From G965202915 sp965202915 (lineage in GTDB: Bacteria; Pseudomonadota; Gammaproteobacteria; Eutrophobiales; Eutrophobiaceae), in contig OZ241847.1 of the NCBI GenBank assembly GCA_965202915.1, positions 1,178,001 to 1,242,000 of the forward strand: a stretch of DNA of 64,000 bases. Direction: 5' to 3'. Shown one piece after another: positions 26,901-35,341 of this stretch. The position numbers were made by a program, and so were the translations under genes. The notes under the pieces are model-generated. The model worked only from the letters and a program-made list of their open reading frames with translations, searched no databases and was not told the origin of the DNA. Numbering within the stretch: the first letter of the stretch is position 1; each line of letters starts with the position of its first letter.

Positions 26901-27398
26901 CGCCAGTCCCCGTTTCGCGTCGGCGGCGTCCAGCGGAAGCAAAATTTCACCGGCGGCGTCAACGCGCTCGTCCACTTCCAGCACGGCGCCGTACAGCATC
27001 TGCGGCAACCGGACGTGCAAAGCGAACAGCTCGGGTCGGGCCTGGTAGCCGATACGCAGGGCGTCGGCAAATCCCCGCGTGATCACCAGCAGGGTGCGCT
27101 CGCCGCGGCGCTCCAGCAGTGCGTTGGTGGCCACGGTGGTGCCCATTTTGACCGCGGCGATGCGCTCGCCGGGGACGGCGTCGCCGGACTTGCCATCCGC
27201 CTTGATGCCCGCCTGGGCGAAGACGTCCTTGATGCCCTGGATCGCCGCGTCCCGGTACTGCCGGGGATTTTCCGACAGCAATTTGTGGCTGACCACCTCG
27301 CCATCGGGCCGCCGGGCGACCACGTCGGTGAAGGTGCCGCCGCGGTCAATCCAGAATTCCCACTGGTTCCGGCATGTGTCTGGTGTTTTTATTGGCAT
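23685..27398 (-). CDS. 5-oxoprolinase / hydantoinase HyuA-HyuB fusion
   Basis: A 1237-residue fused enzyme. The N-terminal HyuA-like half starts with WIDRGGTFTDVVARRPDG and contains VKMGTTVATNALLERRG and IGFDMGGTSTDVSHY, the ATP-binding signatures of the hydantoinase/oxoprolinase A family. The HyuB-like half begins near residue 735 (MLEIFNNLFMSIAEQMGSVL) and includes SVNIKERLDFSCAVFD and GDAYILNAPYNGGTHLPDV. Length and one-chain layout match ATP-dependent 5-oxoprolinase (5-oxo-L-proline to L-glutamate), though N-methylhydantoinase-type or acetophenone-carboxylase-type substrates cannot be excluded. GC content is far higher than in the flanking genes, suggesting acquisition from a GC-rich donor. 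Confidence 0.88.
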   Translation of the reverse strand: MPIKTPDTCRNQWEFWIDRGGTFTDVVARRPDGEVVSHKLLSENPRQYRDAAIQGIKDVFAQAGIKADGKSGDAVPGERIAAVKMGTTVATNALLERRGERTLLVITRGFADALRIGYQARPELFALHVRLPQMLYGAVLEVDERVDAAGEILLPLDAADAKRGLARFYRDGYRAAAIVLMHGYRHHRHEKQLAALAREAGFEQVSVSHIVSPLMKLVSRGDTTVVDAYLSPILRRYVNRVAAQLPGLKAAGGRLMFMRSGGGLTDASFFQGKDAVLSGPAGGVVGMARVSAAAGFNRVIGFDMGGTSTDVSHYNGEVGEGEFERTFETEVAGVRLRAPMMLIHTVAAGGGSILHFDGARYRVGPDSAGAHPGPACYRNGGPLAITDCNVMLGKLQPDLFPKVFGADADEPLDGGVVVDRFSQLAEKIRLETGDKRSPEAVAAGFLAIAVENMANAIKKISVQRGYDVSEYTLCCFGGAAGQHACLVADALAMQRIFIHPCAGVLSAYGMGLADTVVERQCAVEATLDDALLGGLAAQLDALQASGVDELREQGVRGAEDAVEPRLNFRRRLHVRYQGSDTALVVNHGKLEKVVSEFEQLHRMRFGFISPEKAMVVESIEVAVIAAARPSTVVNRFNEGAGGGAVEPDAVRKCHMHDEWCACPFYHRSTLRAGEFIDGPAVILDPTSAIVVEPGWGARLTADNNLILERHRPRRRACAAGTEADPVMLEIFNNLFMSIAEQMGSVLENTAASVNIKERLDFSCAVFDPRGALVANAPHMPVHLGSMGESIKTVIRERAGGINPGDAYILNAPYNGGTHLPDVTIIKPVFAAGDAEKRPGKLLFYVASRGHHADVGGKTPGSAPADSTRIEEEGVVIDNFKLVDHGLFREREIRALLTAGRWPARNPAMNVADFKAQLAACEKGAQELMAMSTHYGVDTVHAYMRHVQDNAEESVRRVLGVLHDGHFTYEMDDGSRISVAIAVDHETRRAVVDFTGTSPQHPGNFNAPEAVVRAAVLYVFRCLVDDNIPLNEGCLKPMEIIIPEGSMISPRHPAAVIAGNVETSQYLVDTLFGALQTVAAAQGTMNNFIWGNDVHQYYETICGGTGATPFEHGTDAVHSHMTNSRLTDPEVLEWRFPVMLESFAIRKGSGGAGRRHGGNGTVRRVRFLEAMTANIISGHRKVPPYGLAGGQDGATGNNRVEHPDGSITELAGVARIELKAGDVFVIETPGGGGYGAVE

Positions 27399-27838
27399 CG
27401 CAGTTTGGTGAGGGCTCAGTCATTCACTAAGTCGGCACAGGGCGGTACTCGGAAAGATCATCAGCAGGGCGACCAGCGAGCATTATGGACACGGTGGATC
27501 TGGAGGGCTTCGCAATCCATGCTTTGGCCATGCCCCCGGCCCGATGACGGCTTTTGGGTGCCCGTTGGTCTTCCGGGCGCTCTGTATTCATCTTGCTTGT
27601 CGGCCATTATTTGATATATCACAATTATGCCGCATGGTGTTACCGATATAAATTACCAGCTTAATTAGAATGATGCGCGTTACCGCCTGATGTTGCCATT
27701 TTTTCGGTGGCCGGCGCGGATAAAATCACGCCTTGCCCGGTTCGCCTTTATTCCGGCAGGCTTGTGCGCCGAGAATTTTATGGACATAGTTATGAGCTTT
27801 TACCATAACCGGCCGGCGTTATGCTATAGTTTGCAATC
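27399..27838. other. Gene-free stretch upstream of SH3-domain gene
   Basis: No convincing gene. It separates two genes that point away from each other, so both promoters should lie here; a TATAGT 15-20 bases before the ATG at 27839 is a possible -10 element but I see no clear -35. Confidence 0.3.
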
Positions 27839-28423
27839 ATGAATCAATACTTGTGGTTCATTATCGCGATGGTACTTGGTTCGGCGTCTATGCCGGGACT
27901 GGCCGAAACAGTCTATGTTGGCGACAGCATTATGATCGGCATACATCAAGGGCAATCCCCGGATAGTCCCACCATAGAGCTGGTCCCAACGGGAACTCCG
28001 CTGAATATTATCAGCCGTGATAACGAACTGGCTCAAATAGAGACGGCTGATGGAGTAACCGGCTGGGTTGAAAATAAGTATCTTAGCGCGGACTTGCCGG
28101 CAAGGGTGCGGGTTGACGCCTTGCGTGCGGAAAATGACAGACTGCAATCGGCATTGGAACGGGCCGAACAATCCCGGATTGGCAAGATTGATGCCCTGAA
28201 TGAAAGAATAGCGCAACTTGAAAATGCAAACAAAGCCCTGCCGGCAGCGGTGCAAACTCCCCCCGGTAGCGGCGACAACGGCTTGTTAAACAGGCTTGAT
28301 ATAATACAAAACTGGCCGGCTATTACTATTTGTCTGCTTATTGTGTTGGGGGTCGGCGTGGCACTGGGTGCCGCATTGCTGGACTATATCAACCGCCGCC
28401 GACACGGTGGATTTCGTGTTTGA
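27839..28423 (+). CDS. SH3-domain membrane protein (YgiM/TIGR04211-like)
   Basis: A 194-residue envelope protein: signal peptide (LWFIIAMVLGSASMPGLA), bacterial SH3 domain at about 24-90 (VYVGDSIMIGIHQG to GVTGWVENKYL), a coiled coil at about 95-135 (LRAENDRLQSALERAEQ), and a C-terminal membrane helix (ITICLLIVLGVGVALGAALL) followed by a basic tail. This order is the hallmark of the gammaproteobacterial YgiM-type family. SH3b domains often bind peptidoglycan; the precise role is unknown. Confidence 0.85.
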   Translation: MNQYLWFIIAMVLGSASMPGLAETVYVGDSIMIGIHQGQSPDSPTIELVPTGTPLNIISRDNELAQIETADGVTGWVENKYLSADLPARVRVDALRAENDRLQSALERAEQSRIGKIDALNERIAQLENANKALPAAVQTPPGSGDNGLLNRLDIIQNWPAITICLLIVLGVGVALGAALLDYINRRRHGGFRV

Positions 28424-28470
28424 TGATGCGTTTTCGCGGTCAATAACGATCTCATCTCAGCCCTCCGATC

Positions 28471-29241
28471 ATGTTCAAAATAGCCACTTGGAACGTTAAT
28501 TCCCTGCGGGTGCGTTTGCCTCACGTTCTCGATTGGCTGGCCGATAACGAACCGGACGTGCTGGCTCTGCAAGAGATCAAGTTATCCGATGAAAAGGTTC
28601 CGGCCGATGAAATAAGCAAAACCGGTTATTACACCGCCTATGCCGGACAAAAGACCTACAATGGTGTTGCAGTGCTCAGTAAAACACCGATCACCGTCCT
28701 GGCCAGGGCTATTCCCGGTTATGCCGATACGCAACGACGGGTGCTGGCGGTGGAATTTGGAGAAATATGCGTGTTGGATCTCTACGTCCCGAACGGTTCC
28801 GAAGTCGATTCGGAAAAATACGCCTATAAACTCGAATGGTTTTCGCATTTGCATGAATACATCGGCCAATTAATGCGGGATCATCGTCATATTATTGTGT
28901 TGGGGGATTTGAACGTCGCGCCTGAGGACCGTGACGTTCACGACCCGCAGGAATGGCAGGGCAAGGTATTGGTCAGCCCAAAGGAACGCCGGGAATTTGC
29001 CCGCTTACTTGAGCATGGAATGCGGGATTGTTTTAGATTGTTTGAGCAGGCGCCAGAATTGTTTTCCTGGTGGGATTATCGTGCGGCCGGTTTTCGCCGT
29101 AACCGCGGGATGCGCATAGACCATATTCTTGCCGATAGCGATCTCGCCAGGCAATGTACGGCCTGCTATATAGACACCGCCCCGCGCAAGCTGGAAAGGC
29201 CCTCGGATCATACCCCGGTTATTGCGGAATTTGCACTCTGA
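28471..29241 (+). CDS. xthA: Exodeoxyribonuclease III
   Basis: A 256-residue AP endonuclease/3'-5' exonuclease of base-excision repair. Family motifs are all present: ATWNVNSLRVRL at the start, LQEIKLSD with the metal-binding Glu, DLYVPNG, LGDLNVAPEDRDVHDP, MRIDHILAD and the terminal SDHTPVIAEF with the catalytic Asp-His. Length is normal for XthA. It follows the SH3-domain gene by about 50 bases and may share its transcript. Confidence 0.93.
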   Translation: MFKIATWNVNSLRVRLPHVLDWLADNEPDVLALQEIKLSDEKVPADEISKTGYYTAYAGQKTYNGVAVLSKTPITVLARAIPGYADTQRRVLAVEFGEICVLDLYVPNGSEVDSEKYAYKLEWFSHLHEYIGQLMRDHRHIIVLGDLNVAPEDRDVHDPQEWQGKVLVSPKERREFARLLEHGMRDCFRLFEQAPELFSWWDYRAAGFRRNRGMRIDHILADSDLARQCTACYIDTAPRKLERPSDHTPVIAEFAL

Positions 29242-29355
29242 GTACGGCGTAGGACTTTGCTCAAAACCGGCAAGCGCCAGACAGGCGATAGGGCAACGGC
29301 GGGTTTATATCATACGGCGGGTCGGTACGTGGTGGCATTAAACAGAGGGTTGCTC

Positions 29356-30771
29356 TCAGTAGACGCCGATATCAAGATAAGAGCGGGCTATCTTGTTCAC
29401 TGCAACGACGTAAGCGGCGGTTCTAAAATCATGAATTTTATCATTACTGTCCAGGGCATATTTGAGCTCCTGATAGGCCAGTCGCATGGTATCATCCAGG
29501 CCTGAACGCACCAGATCGAGTTCATCCGCGCCCCGCACCAGGGTCTTGTGGGTCGCCTCCGGCATTTTTCTACTGGATATGTCTTCAATTGCTCCGATGA
29601 TTTGCTCACCACGCAATTCATCATAGCGGCGCTCCATGCGACCAAAGCGAATATGGGATAAGTTTCTTACCCATTCAAAATAAGAAACGGTCACGCCACC
29701 GGCGTTGATATAGGCATCCGGCAGGATAGTCACCCCACGCTTTGTTAATATTTCGTCGGCGGCAAATACGACCGGCCCGTTGGCGGCCTCGACGATTAAT
29801 TTGGCCTTAATCCTGGTGGCATTGTCCACGGTAATTTGTGCTTCCAGGGCCGCCGGCAACAAGATGTCGCAATCATGCTCAAGTACCGCCATGCCGTTGT
29901 CGACGTACCTGGCATCAGGATAACCTTTGATGGTGTTATATTCGTTCATGTGCCGCCTGATGGAATCAATGGCTAAACCGTTATCACTTAATAAGGCGCC
30001 ATCATGTTCAATGATTGCAATGATAGTCGCGTCATCTTCCTCTTCGAGTAATTTTGCCGCGTGGTAACCGACGTTGCCCAGACCCTGAACGATGATGCGC
30101 TTCCCGCTCAGATCGCCATTCATGCCGGCTTTTTTGACGTCATCGGCGTGACGGAAAAATTCCCGCATGGCGTAAACCACTCCCCGGCCGGTGGCTTCCT
30201 TGCGGCCCCGAATACCCCCATGGGAGACCGGCTTGCCGGTTACACAGGCGGCATAATTAATGTCCTCGGGATGAAGGTGACGGTAAGCATCGGCAATCCA
30301 TGCCATCTCTCTTTCGCCGGTGCCCATGTCCGGTGCCGGTACGTTCAGGCTCGGACTTAGAAATCCTCTACGGATCAATTCCCTTGCAAACCGTCGGGTA
30401 ATTTTTTGTATATCATCGCGGTCATATCGAGTCGGGTCGATTAGCAAACCGCCTTTTGAACCGCCAAAGGGCACGTCAACAATAGCGCATTTATAGGTCA
30501 TCAATGCCGCCAGGGCTTCGACTTCATCCTGGCTGACCATAGGGGCAAAGCGAATGCCGCCTTTGGCAGGGCAGCGATGACTGCTGTGCAATGAGCGCCA
30601 ACCGGAAAACATTTCTATTTTGCCTTTAATTTCGACCGGAAAATTGACCTGAATAGTCGCATCGCAGGCTTTGATTGCATTGGCTATGCCGGGCTCCATA
30701 TCGATGACCGTCATAGCCCGATCGACCATATGATTAACGCTTTCACTAAAAGAGAGGTTGGTGTCAGTCAT
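29356..30771 (-). CDS. Glu/Leu/Phe/Val dehydrogenase (glutamate dehydrogenase type)
   Basis: A 471-residue dehydrogenase catalysing reversible oxidative deamination of an amino acid, most likely glutamate to 2-oxoglutarate. The substrate site has PAKGGIRFAP with the conserved Lys, the catalytic stretch VPFGGSKGG follows, then VPAPDMGTGEREM; the Rossmann domain has GLGNVGYHAA. The adjacent Lys-rich N-terminal helices fit the hexameric GDH class. The start at 30771 gives the usual N-terminal length. It converges with xthA. Cofactor preference is not clear from sequence. Confidence 0.9.
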   Translation of the reverse strand: MTDTNLSFSESVNHMVDRAMTVIDMEPGIANAIKACDATIQVNFPVEIKGKIEMFSGWRSLHSSHRCPAKGGIRFAPMVSQDEVEALAALMTYKCAIVDVPFGGSKGGLLIDPTRYDRDDIQKITRRFARELIRRGFLSPSLNVPAPDMGTGEREMAWIADAYRHLHPEDINYAACVTGKPVSHGGIRGRKEATGRGVVYAMREFFRHADDVKKAGMNGDLSGKRIIVQGLGNVGYHAAKLLEEEDDATIIAIIEHDGALLSDNGLAIDSIRRHMNEYNTIKGYPDARYVDNGMAVLEHDCDILLPAALEAQITVDNATRIKAKLIVEAANGPVVFAADEILTKRGVTILPDAYINAGGVTVSYFEWVRNLSHIRFGRMERRYDELRGEQIIGAIEDISSRKMPEATHKTLVRGADELDLVRSGLDDTMRLAYQELKYALDSNDKIHDFRTAAYVVAVNKIARSYLDIGVY

Positions 30772-30986
30772 TATTTTTTAAGTTTGTTTATCCCGCGGCA
30801 ATTTTACCCCATCAGAGGCCGAGTGGATGAGTTTCTTTTCCCCATCCCTGTTTGTTCTCTCATGCCATTACCTGGTTGCGTTTAATCTCCCGGATCAGAT
30901 TATGGCAATATTTGCGGATAGTCGCCAGTGCCATTATATCCTGTTTCCGGTCAAGGTCGCCCTCTTCCCTTACCGCTGGTCATCGT

Positions 30987-31715
30987 CTATGCCATCCAGA
31001 TCATGGTTGCGATGCGGCCGGTTGCACCATCGCGCCGATATGAATAGAGTCGGTTTTGAGCAAGGCAGGTGCACAAACCACTGTCAAAAACGCGGGTGAT
31101 GTTGAACGCATTTAATTTCATTTTCACCATTTTTTTCAAATCGGCCAGCCAATGATTTTCACCGTTCGGCGACAAGGCTGTCTTCGCCTCCGGAAAATAT
31201 TCAATACAAGACGTATAAACGTCGGTACCCACTTCATATCGGGCCGCAGAGATTGCGGGCCCAATCCAGCCTATTATACCGGTGGTTTGTGAAAATAATT
31301 TGATGACATTTTCAATGATCCCGGCACACAGTCCTCTCCAACCGATATGCACCGCGGCGATTCTGCCATCGCGAGCATCATATAATAATAACGGTATGCA
31401 GTCGGCGGTTAATACGCAGCAAACTGTATTTTTCATTGTGCAACTGGCGCCGTCGGCGTCCAGGGTTGGATGATCGGTATCCAGATCGACAACACGATTG
31501 CTATGAGTCTGAGTTAACCATACCGGCTCTGATGGTAATTGTAATGATTGGCTTAGTAATTGATAGTTTCCATTATCGCGTCCGGTGGCATTCAAACCAT
31601 GTTTGCCGATTCGGGTCGTTGAACCGGCGTGAATATTTTCAGGTGCGGGCCAGCGCGCCGGTATCCATTCGATATTTTCAGTCACGTTGTTTTGCGGCAT
31701 CCTTTTCAAGAGCAT
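30987..31715 (-). CDS. pgeF: Peptidoglycan editing factor / laccase-domain protein
   Basis: A 242-residue YfiH-type protein. The zinc-binding His-Cys-His set is visible in LTQTHSNRV, LTADCIPLLLYD and AVHIGWRGLCAGI. In Escherichia coli PgeF keeps L-Ala at position 1 of the peptidoglycan stem; relatives oxidise polyphenols or process purine nucleosides. It lies just downstream of rluD, the conserved order. The start overlaps the rluD stop by 38 bases; the ATG at 31700 is an alternative start. Confidence 0.9.
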   Translation of the reverse strand: MLLKRMPQNNVTENIEWIPARWPAPENIHAGSTTRIGKHGLNATGRDNGNYQLLSQSLQLPSEPVWLTQTHSNRVVDLDTDHPTLDADGASCTMKNTVCCVLTADCIPLLLYDARDGRIAAVHIGWRGLCAGIIENVIKLFSQTTGIIGWIGPAISAARYEVGTDVYTSCIEYFPEAKTALSPNGENHWLADLKKMVKMKLNAFNITRVFDSGLCTCLAQNRLYSYRRDGATGRIATMIWMA

Positions 31716-32664
31716 TGAGCAATGATTTTATATCATCCGGCAGGGGCGCCTGCCAACGCACTTTTTCCGCGGTGACGGGGTGGATGTATTCCAGTGCCTG
31801 TGCATGCAGTGCCTGACGTTTGAAACCCAGGATATCCGCGGTGAGTGTCTTGTCGGCGCCTTTTGTAATTTGTATTCTGCCACCATAGGTATAGTCGCCC
31901 ACCAGAGGGTGTCTCCGGGAAGCCATATGAACACGAATCTGGTGGGTGCGGCCGGTTTCCAGAATCAGCCGAATATGAGTGTATCCCTTATACTTAGTTA
32001 TTATTCTGTAATGCGTCAATGCCGGTTTGCCATTTTCCACCACCGCCATTTTGGTTCTGTGTAGCGGGTGTCTCGATATGGGCCGGTCGACCTTACCGCC
32101 GCTGGTCAATTCACCGCAGACCACCGCTTGATAAATTCGCTTAACGTTTCTGCGTTGTATTTCATTAACCAGATAGGTGTGAGCCCCGCACGTGCGGGCA
32201 ATCATCATTATGCCGCTGGTATCTTTGTCAAGGCGATGGACGATACCGGCCCTGGGAAGCATCGCAAGCCTTTCATCAAAATTAAGCAAGGCATTGACAA
32301 GCGTGTGATTACGATTGCCGGCGCCCGGATGGACCACCAGTCCCGCCGGTTTGTTCAAAATAATGATCTGTTCATCCTGGTGAATGACGTCCAACGGGAT
32401 ATTTTCGGCACAATCCTGTTGATGCGCGCTCGGCTCATGGTCAATTTGGATGATATCTCCGGTTGCAACCTTGTCGCGCGGTTTAACGTTGCCGCCGTTG
32501 ACGGTGACCTCATTTGATTTTATCCAGGTTTGCAGCTTTCCCCGTGAATAATCCGGAAATAACACAGCCAGTGCCTTATCCAGACGCTCTCCGTTCAGCT
32601 CTTCCCGGATGGTGGCGTCAAGCCGGACGTTTGCGGCCATATTCGTTAAATATTGATTTTCCAT
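31678..32664 (-). CDS. rluD: 23S rRNA pseudouridine synthase D
   Basis: A pseudouridine synthase of about 328 residues modifying the H69 loop of 23S rRNA (positions 1911, 1915 and 1917 in E. coli). It has an S4 RNA-binding domain (GERLDKALAVLFPDYSRGKL to GDIIQID), then the catalytic RluA-family motif HRLDKDTSG with the active Asp, and the family end block LHAQALEYIHPVT. ATG 32664 is preferred to an upstream TTG, though neither has a good ribosome binding site and ATG 32640 is also possible. It is divergent from bamD as in E. coli. Confidence 0.93.
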   Translation of the reverse strand: MENQYLTNMAANVRLDATIREELNGERLDKALAVLFPDYSRGKLQTWIKSNEVTVNGGNVKPRDKVATGDIIQIDHEPSAHQQDCAENIPLDVIHQDEQIIILNKPAGLVVHPGAGNRNHTLVNALLNFDERLAMLPRAGIVHRLDKDTSGIMMIARTCGAHTYLVNEIQRRNVKRIYQAVVCGELTSGGKVDRPISRHPLHRTKMAVVENGKPALTHYRIITKYKGYTHIRLILETGRTHQIRVHMASRRHPLVGDYTYGGRIQITKGADKTLTADILGFKRQALHAQALEYIHPVTAEKVRWQAPLPDDIKSLLNALEKDAAKQRD

Positions 32665-32700
32665 TTTGTGCAAAAGTGCAAATTAGGATAATCTTGCAAC

Positions 32701-33471
32701 ATGTATCATTTAAGCACAATATTTTTGTTGGCCTTCCTTGCGGGATGCACTTTCTCCGAAGGCAAGGGAGACGAAACCGAGGATTGGGACGCCGAACGTC
32801 TGTATCTGGGGGCCAGAGCATGGCTGGACTCAGGCGACTATACCAAGGCCATAGAGGGATACAATACACTCGAGGCCCGTTATCCTTTTGGGAAACATGC
32901 TCAGCAGTCACTCATGGACCTCGCCTATGCTCATTATAAGCAGGAAGACGCGGACGCGGCCATTGTAGCGGCGGATCGCTTTCTAAAATTGTACCCCCAA
33001 CATCCGCATATTGATTATATTTATTATCTCAAGGGATTGGTGAACTTTAATCGGGGCAAGGGAATAACCAGGCGATTTCTGCCGGTAGATGAGTCCCAGC
33101 GGGACCCGGGCGCGTCATTGCAGGCTTTCCAGGATTTTGCCCAACTGGCAAAGTTATTTCCCAAAAGTGCCTACGCCGAAGATTCACGACGGCGCATGAT
33201 CTACCTCAGAAATAATCTGGCTGACTATGAAGTGCACGTGGCCAATTACTATATGCGCAGAGGAGCATTTGTCGCGGCGGTGAACCGCGCCCGATACGTC
33301 GTTGAGAATTATCCCAAGACCCCGGCGGTGCCGGATGCACTGACACTAATGGCCAAGGCTTACAAGGTGTTGGAGATCGATGATCTGTCGAATGATGCGC
33401 TTAGGGTGTTGGAATTAAATTATCTCGACCACCCCGGCGTTTATGAAGTTGAAGATATATATCTGCAGTGA
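32701..33471 (+). CDS. bamD: Outer membrane assembly lipoprotein BamD
   Basis: A 256-residue lipoprotein of the beta-barrel assembly machinery. The signal ends in lipobox FLAGC (Cys16). The body consists of five TPR-type repeats, including YTKAIEGYNTLEARYPFG, AQQSLMDLAYAHYKQEDADA and SAYAEDSRRRMIYLRN, which bind BamA. The order rluD-bamD in divergent orientation is typical of Gammaproteobacteria. Only about 37 bases separate the two starts, so their promoters overlap. Confidence 0.93.
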   Translation: MYHLSTIFLLAFLAGCTFSEGKGDETEDWDAERLYLGARAWLDSGDYTKAIEGYNTLEARYPFGKHAQQSLMDLAYAHYKQEDADAAIVAADRFLKLYPQHPHIDYIYYLKGLVNFNRGKGITRRFLPVDESQRDPGASLQAFQDFAQLAKLFPKSAYAEDSRRRMIYLRNNLADYEVHVANYYMRRGAFVAAVNRARYVVENYPKTPAVPDALTLMAKAYKVLEIDDLSNDALRVLELNYLDHPGVYEVEDIYLQ

Positions 33472-33516
33472 TTGCGAGCGGGTTAATCAATTTATTGAAG
33501 GATCGGTTCGGAAGCA

Positions 33517-34362
33517 GTGATGGATGAAAAGCATATCATCGCTGAAATGAAAGTTTTGTCAGAGATCGACCCTGAATATGAAATTCATCGTCGTATCGCT
33601 TTTATCCAAAAAGTGCTTAAACAATCGGGGCTGAAATATCTGGTGCTTGGGATAAGCGGTGGCATAGATTCCTGTACTTGCGGCAGGCTTGCTCAAATGG
33701 CGGTGGATGGGCTTAATGATAAAGAAGCCGACGGCTATGCATTTGTGGCCGTTCGTCTGCCTTATGACGTGCAAATGGATGAAGATGACGCACGCGCTGC
33801 CATTGAATTTATCCGACCGGATTTTAATATCGTTGTCAACGTCAAATCGGGCACCGATAGCATCCATGCCGAAGTGCTTAATGCCATGGATCAGCAAGGT
33901 CTGCTTACCGCATCGGCGACCGACGCGGACTTTGTTAAAGGCAACGTCAAAGCAAGAATGAGAATGGTGGCGCAATATGAAATAACCGGGTTATTGGGCG
34001 GATTGGTTATTGGAACCGATCATTCCGCTGAAAATGTAACCGGTTTTTATACAAAATATGGCGACGGCGCTTGCGATCTAACGCCGCTTTTTGGTTTAAA
34101 TAAACGCCAAATCAGATTGATCGCAAGTACGCTCGGCGCTCCAAAACAGTTGCTTGACAAGTTGCCCACCGCCGATCTGGAAAGCCTGTCACCGGGCAGG
34201 GCCGATGAGGATGCGCTGGGTCTAAGCTATGACGCAATAGATGATTTTCTTGAAGGCCGGCCTGTAAGCAATGAAATAAGATCCCGGCTAATAAAAATTT
34301 ACCGGCAGACCGAGCATAAGAGACAAGCCATATTAACGATCTATAATCAGGGCGGCGCTTAG
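33517..34362 (+). CDS. nadE: NAD synthetase, ammonia-dependent
   Basis: A 281-residue enzyme converting deamido-NAD to NAD with ATP and ammonia. It has the PP-loop motif GISGGIDSCTCGRL, the nucleotide and substrate block GTDHSAENVTGFYTKYGDG, and the end LTPLFGLNKRQIR followed by KLPTADLES. No glutaminase domain is present, so ammonia is used directly; length matches the E. coli type. It follows bamD by 45 bases and may be cotranscribed. Confidence 0.92.
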   Translation: MMDEKHIIAEMKVLSEIDPEYEIHRRIAFIQKVLKQSGLKYLVLGISGGIDSCTCGRLAQMAVDGLNDKEADGYAFVAVRLPYDVQMDEDDARAAIEFIRPDFNIVVNVKSGTDSIHAEVLNAMDQQGLLTASATDADFVKGNVKARMRMVAQYEITGLLGGLVIGTDHSAENVTGFYTKYGDGACDLTPLFGLNKRQIRLIASTLGAPKQLLDKLPTADLESLSPGRADEDALGLSYDAIDDFLEGRPVSNEIRSRLIKIYRQTEHKRQAILTIYNQGGA

Positions 34363-34459
34363 TCCGGCGGGATAATTCATATCATTCAATGCCTATCGGT
34401 TGAATCCGATCCCACGCCTTGATTATGCCATTCCGGCGCGAATGGCTTTGGCAGGTGCG

Positions 34460-35341
34460 TCACCCCACTTCGATATTTTTTGCCATAGCCTGGCCCAGAT
34501 CAGCGGGAGAACGCACTATATTAACGCCGGCGTCATCAAGTGCCGCAAACTTGTCATCGGCGCTACCCTTGCCGCCGGCAATAATTGCGCCGGCGTGCCC
34601 CATGCGTTTGCCGGCGGGCGCGGTCACTCCGGCAATATAACCCACGACCGGTTTATTCACGTTTTCCTTGATGAACTGTGCGGCTTCTTCTTCGGCGGAC
34701 CCGCCTATTTCACCCACCATAATAATGCCTTTGGTATCGGCGTCATTTTCAAATAGTTCAAGACAATCGACAAAATTTATCCCATGAATGGGATCACCGC
34801 CTATGCCAACGCAGGTACTTTGACCCAGACCATTCTGGGTGGTCTGGCCCACCGCTTCATAGGTGAGCGTGCCTGAGCGGGATACCACCCCTATACAGCC
34901 CGGTTTATGAATATTACCCGGCATAATTCCAATCTTGCATTGTCCCGGCGTGATCAGTCCCGGACAGTTTGGCCCCACCAGTCTGGTCTCAGGATAACGT
35001 GCTATTGCGGCCCTTGTTTTGACCATATCGATAACCGGGATCCCCTCGGTGATACAGACAATAATTTTAATACCCGCCGCCGCCGCCTCCATTATCGCGT
35101 CCGCGGCAAACGCGGCGGGCACCATAATCATGCTGGCATTTGCATCAGTATCATCGACCGCGTCCCGTACCGTATCAAATACCGGTTTATCGAGATGGGT
35201 TTCACCACCGCGGCCCGGCGTGACGCCACCGACCACCTGGGTTCCATATTCTATGGCCTGTTGGGCGTGAAACGTGCCCTGTTTGCCGGTGAACCCCTGT
35301 ACAATTACCCTTGTTTGTTTATCAATGAGTATTGCCATCAC
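34460..35341 (-). CDS. sucD: Succinyl-CoA ligase, alpha subunit
   Basis: A 293-residue subunit of the TCA-cycle enzyme making succinate and ATP or GTP from succinyl-CoA. The CoA-binding Rossmann entry VQGFTGKQGTFHAQQAIEYG is at the N-terminus and the phosphohistidine loop GHAGAIIAGGKGSADDK near 248 carries the active-site His. ATG overlaps the sucC stop (ATGA), giving translational coupling. It converges with nadE. Confidence 0.95.
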   Translation of the reverse strand: MMAILIDKQTRVIVQGFTGKQGTFHAQQAIEYGTQVVGGVTPGRGGETHLDKPVFDTVRDAVDDTDANASMIMVPAAFAADAIMEAAAAGIKIIVCITEGIPVIDMVKTRAAIARYPETRLVGPNCPGLITPGQCKIGIMPGNIHKPGCIGVVSRSGTLTYEAVGQTTQNGLGQSTCVGIGGDPIHGINFVDCLELFENDADTKGIIMVGEIGGSAEEEAAQFIKENVNKPVVGYIAGVTAPAGKRMGHAGAIIAGGKGSADDKFAALDDAGVNIVRSPADLGQAMAKNIEVG

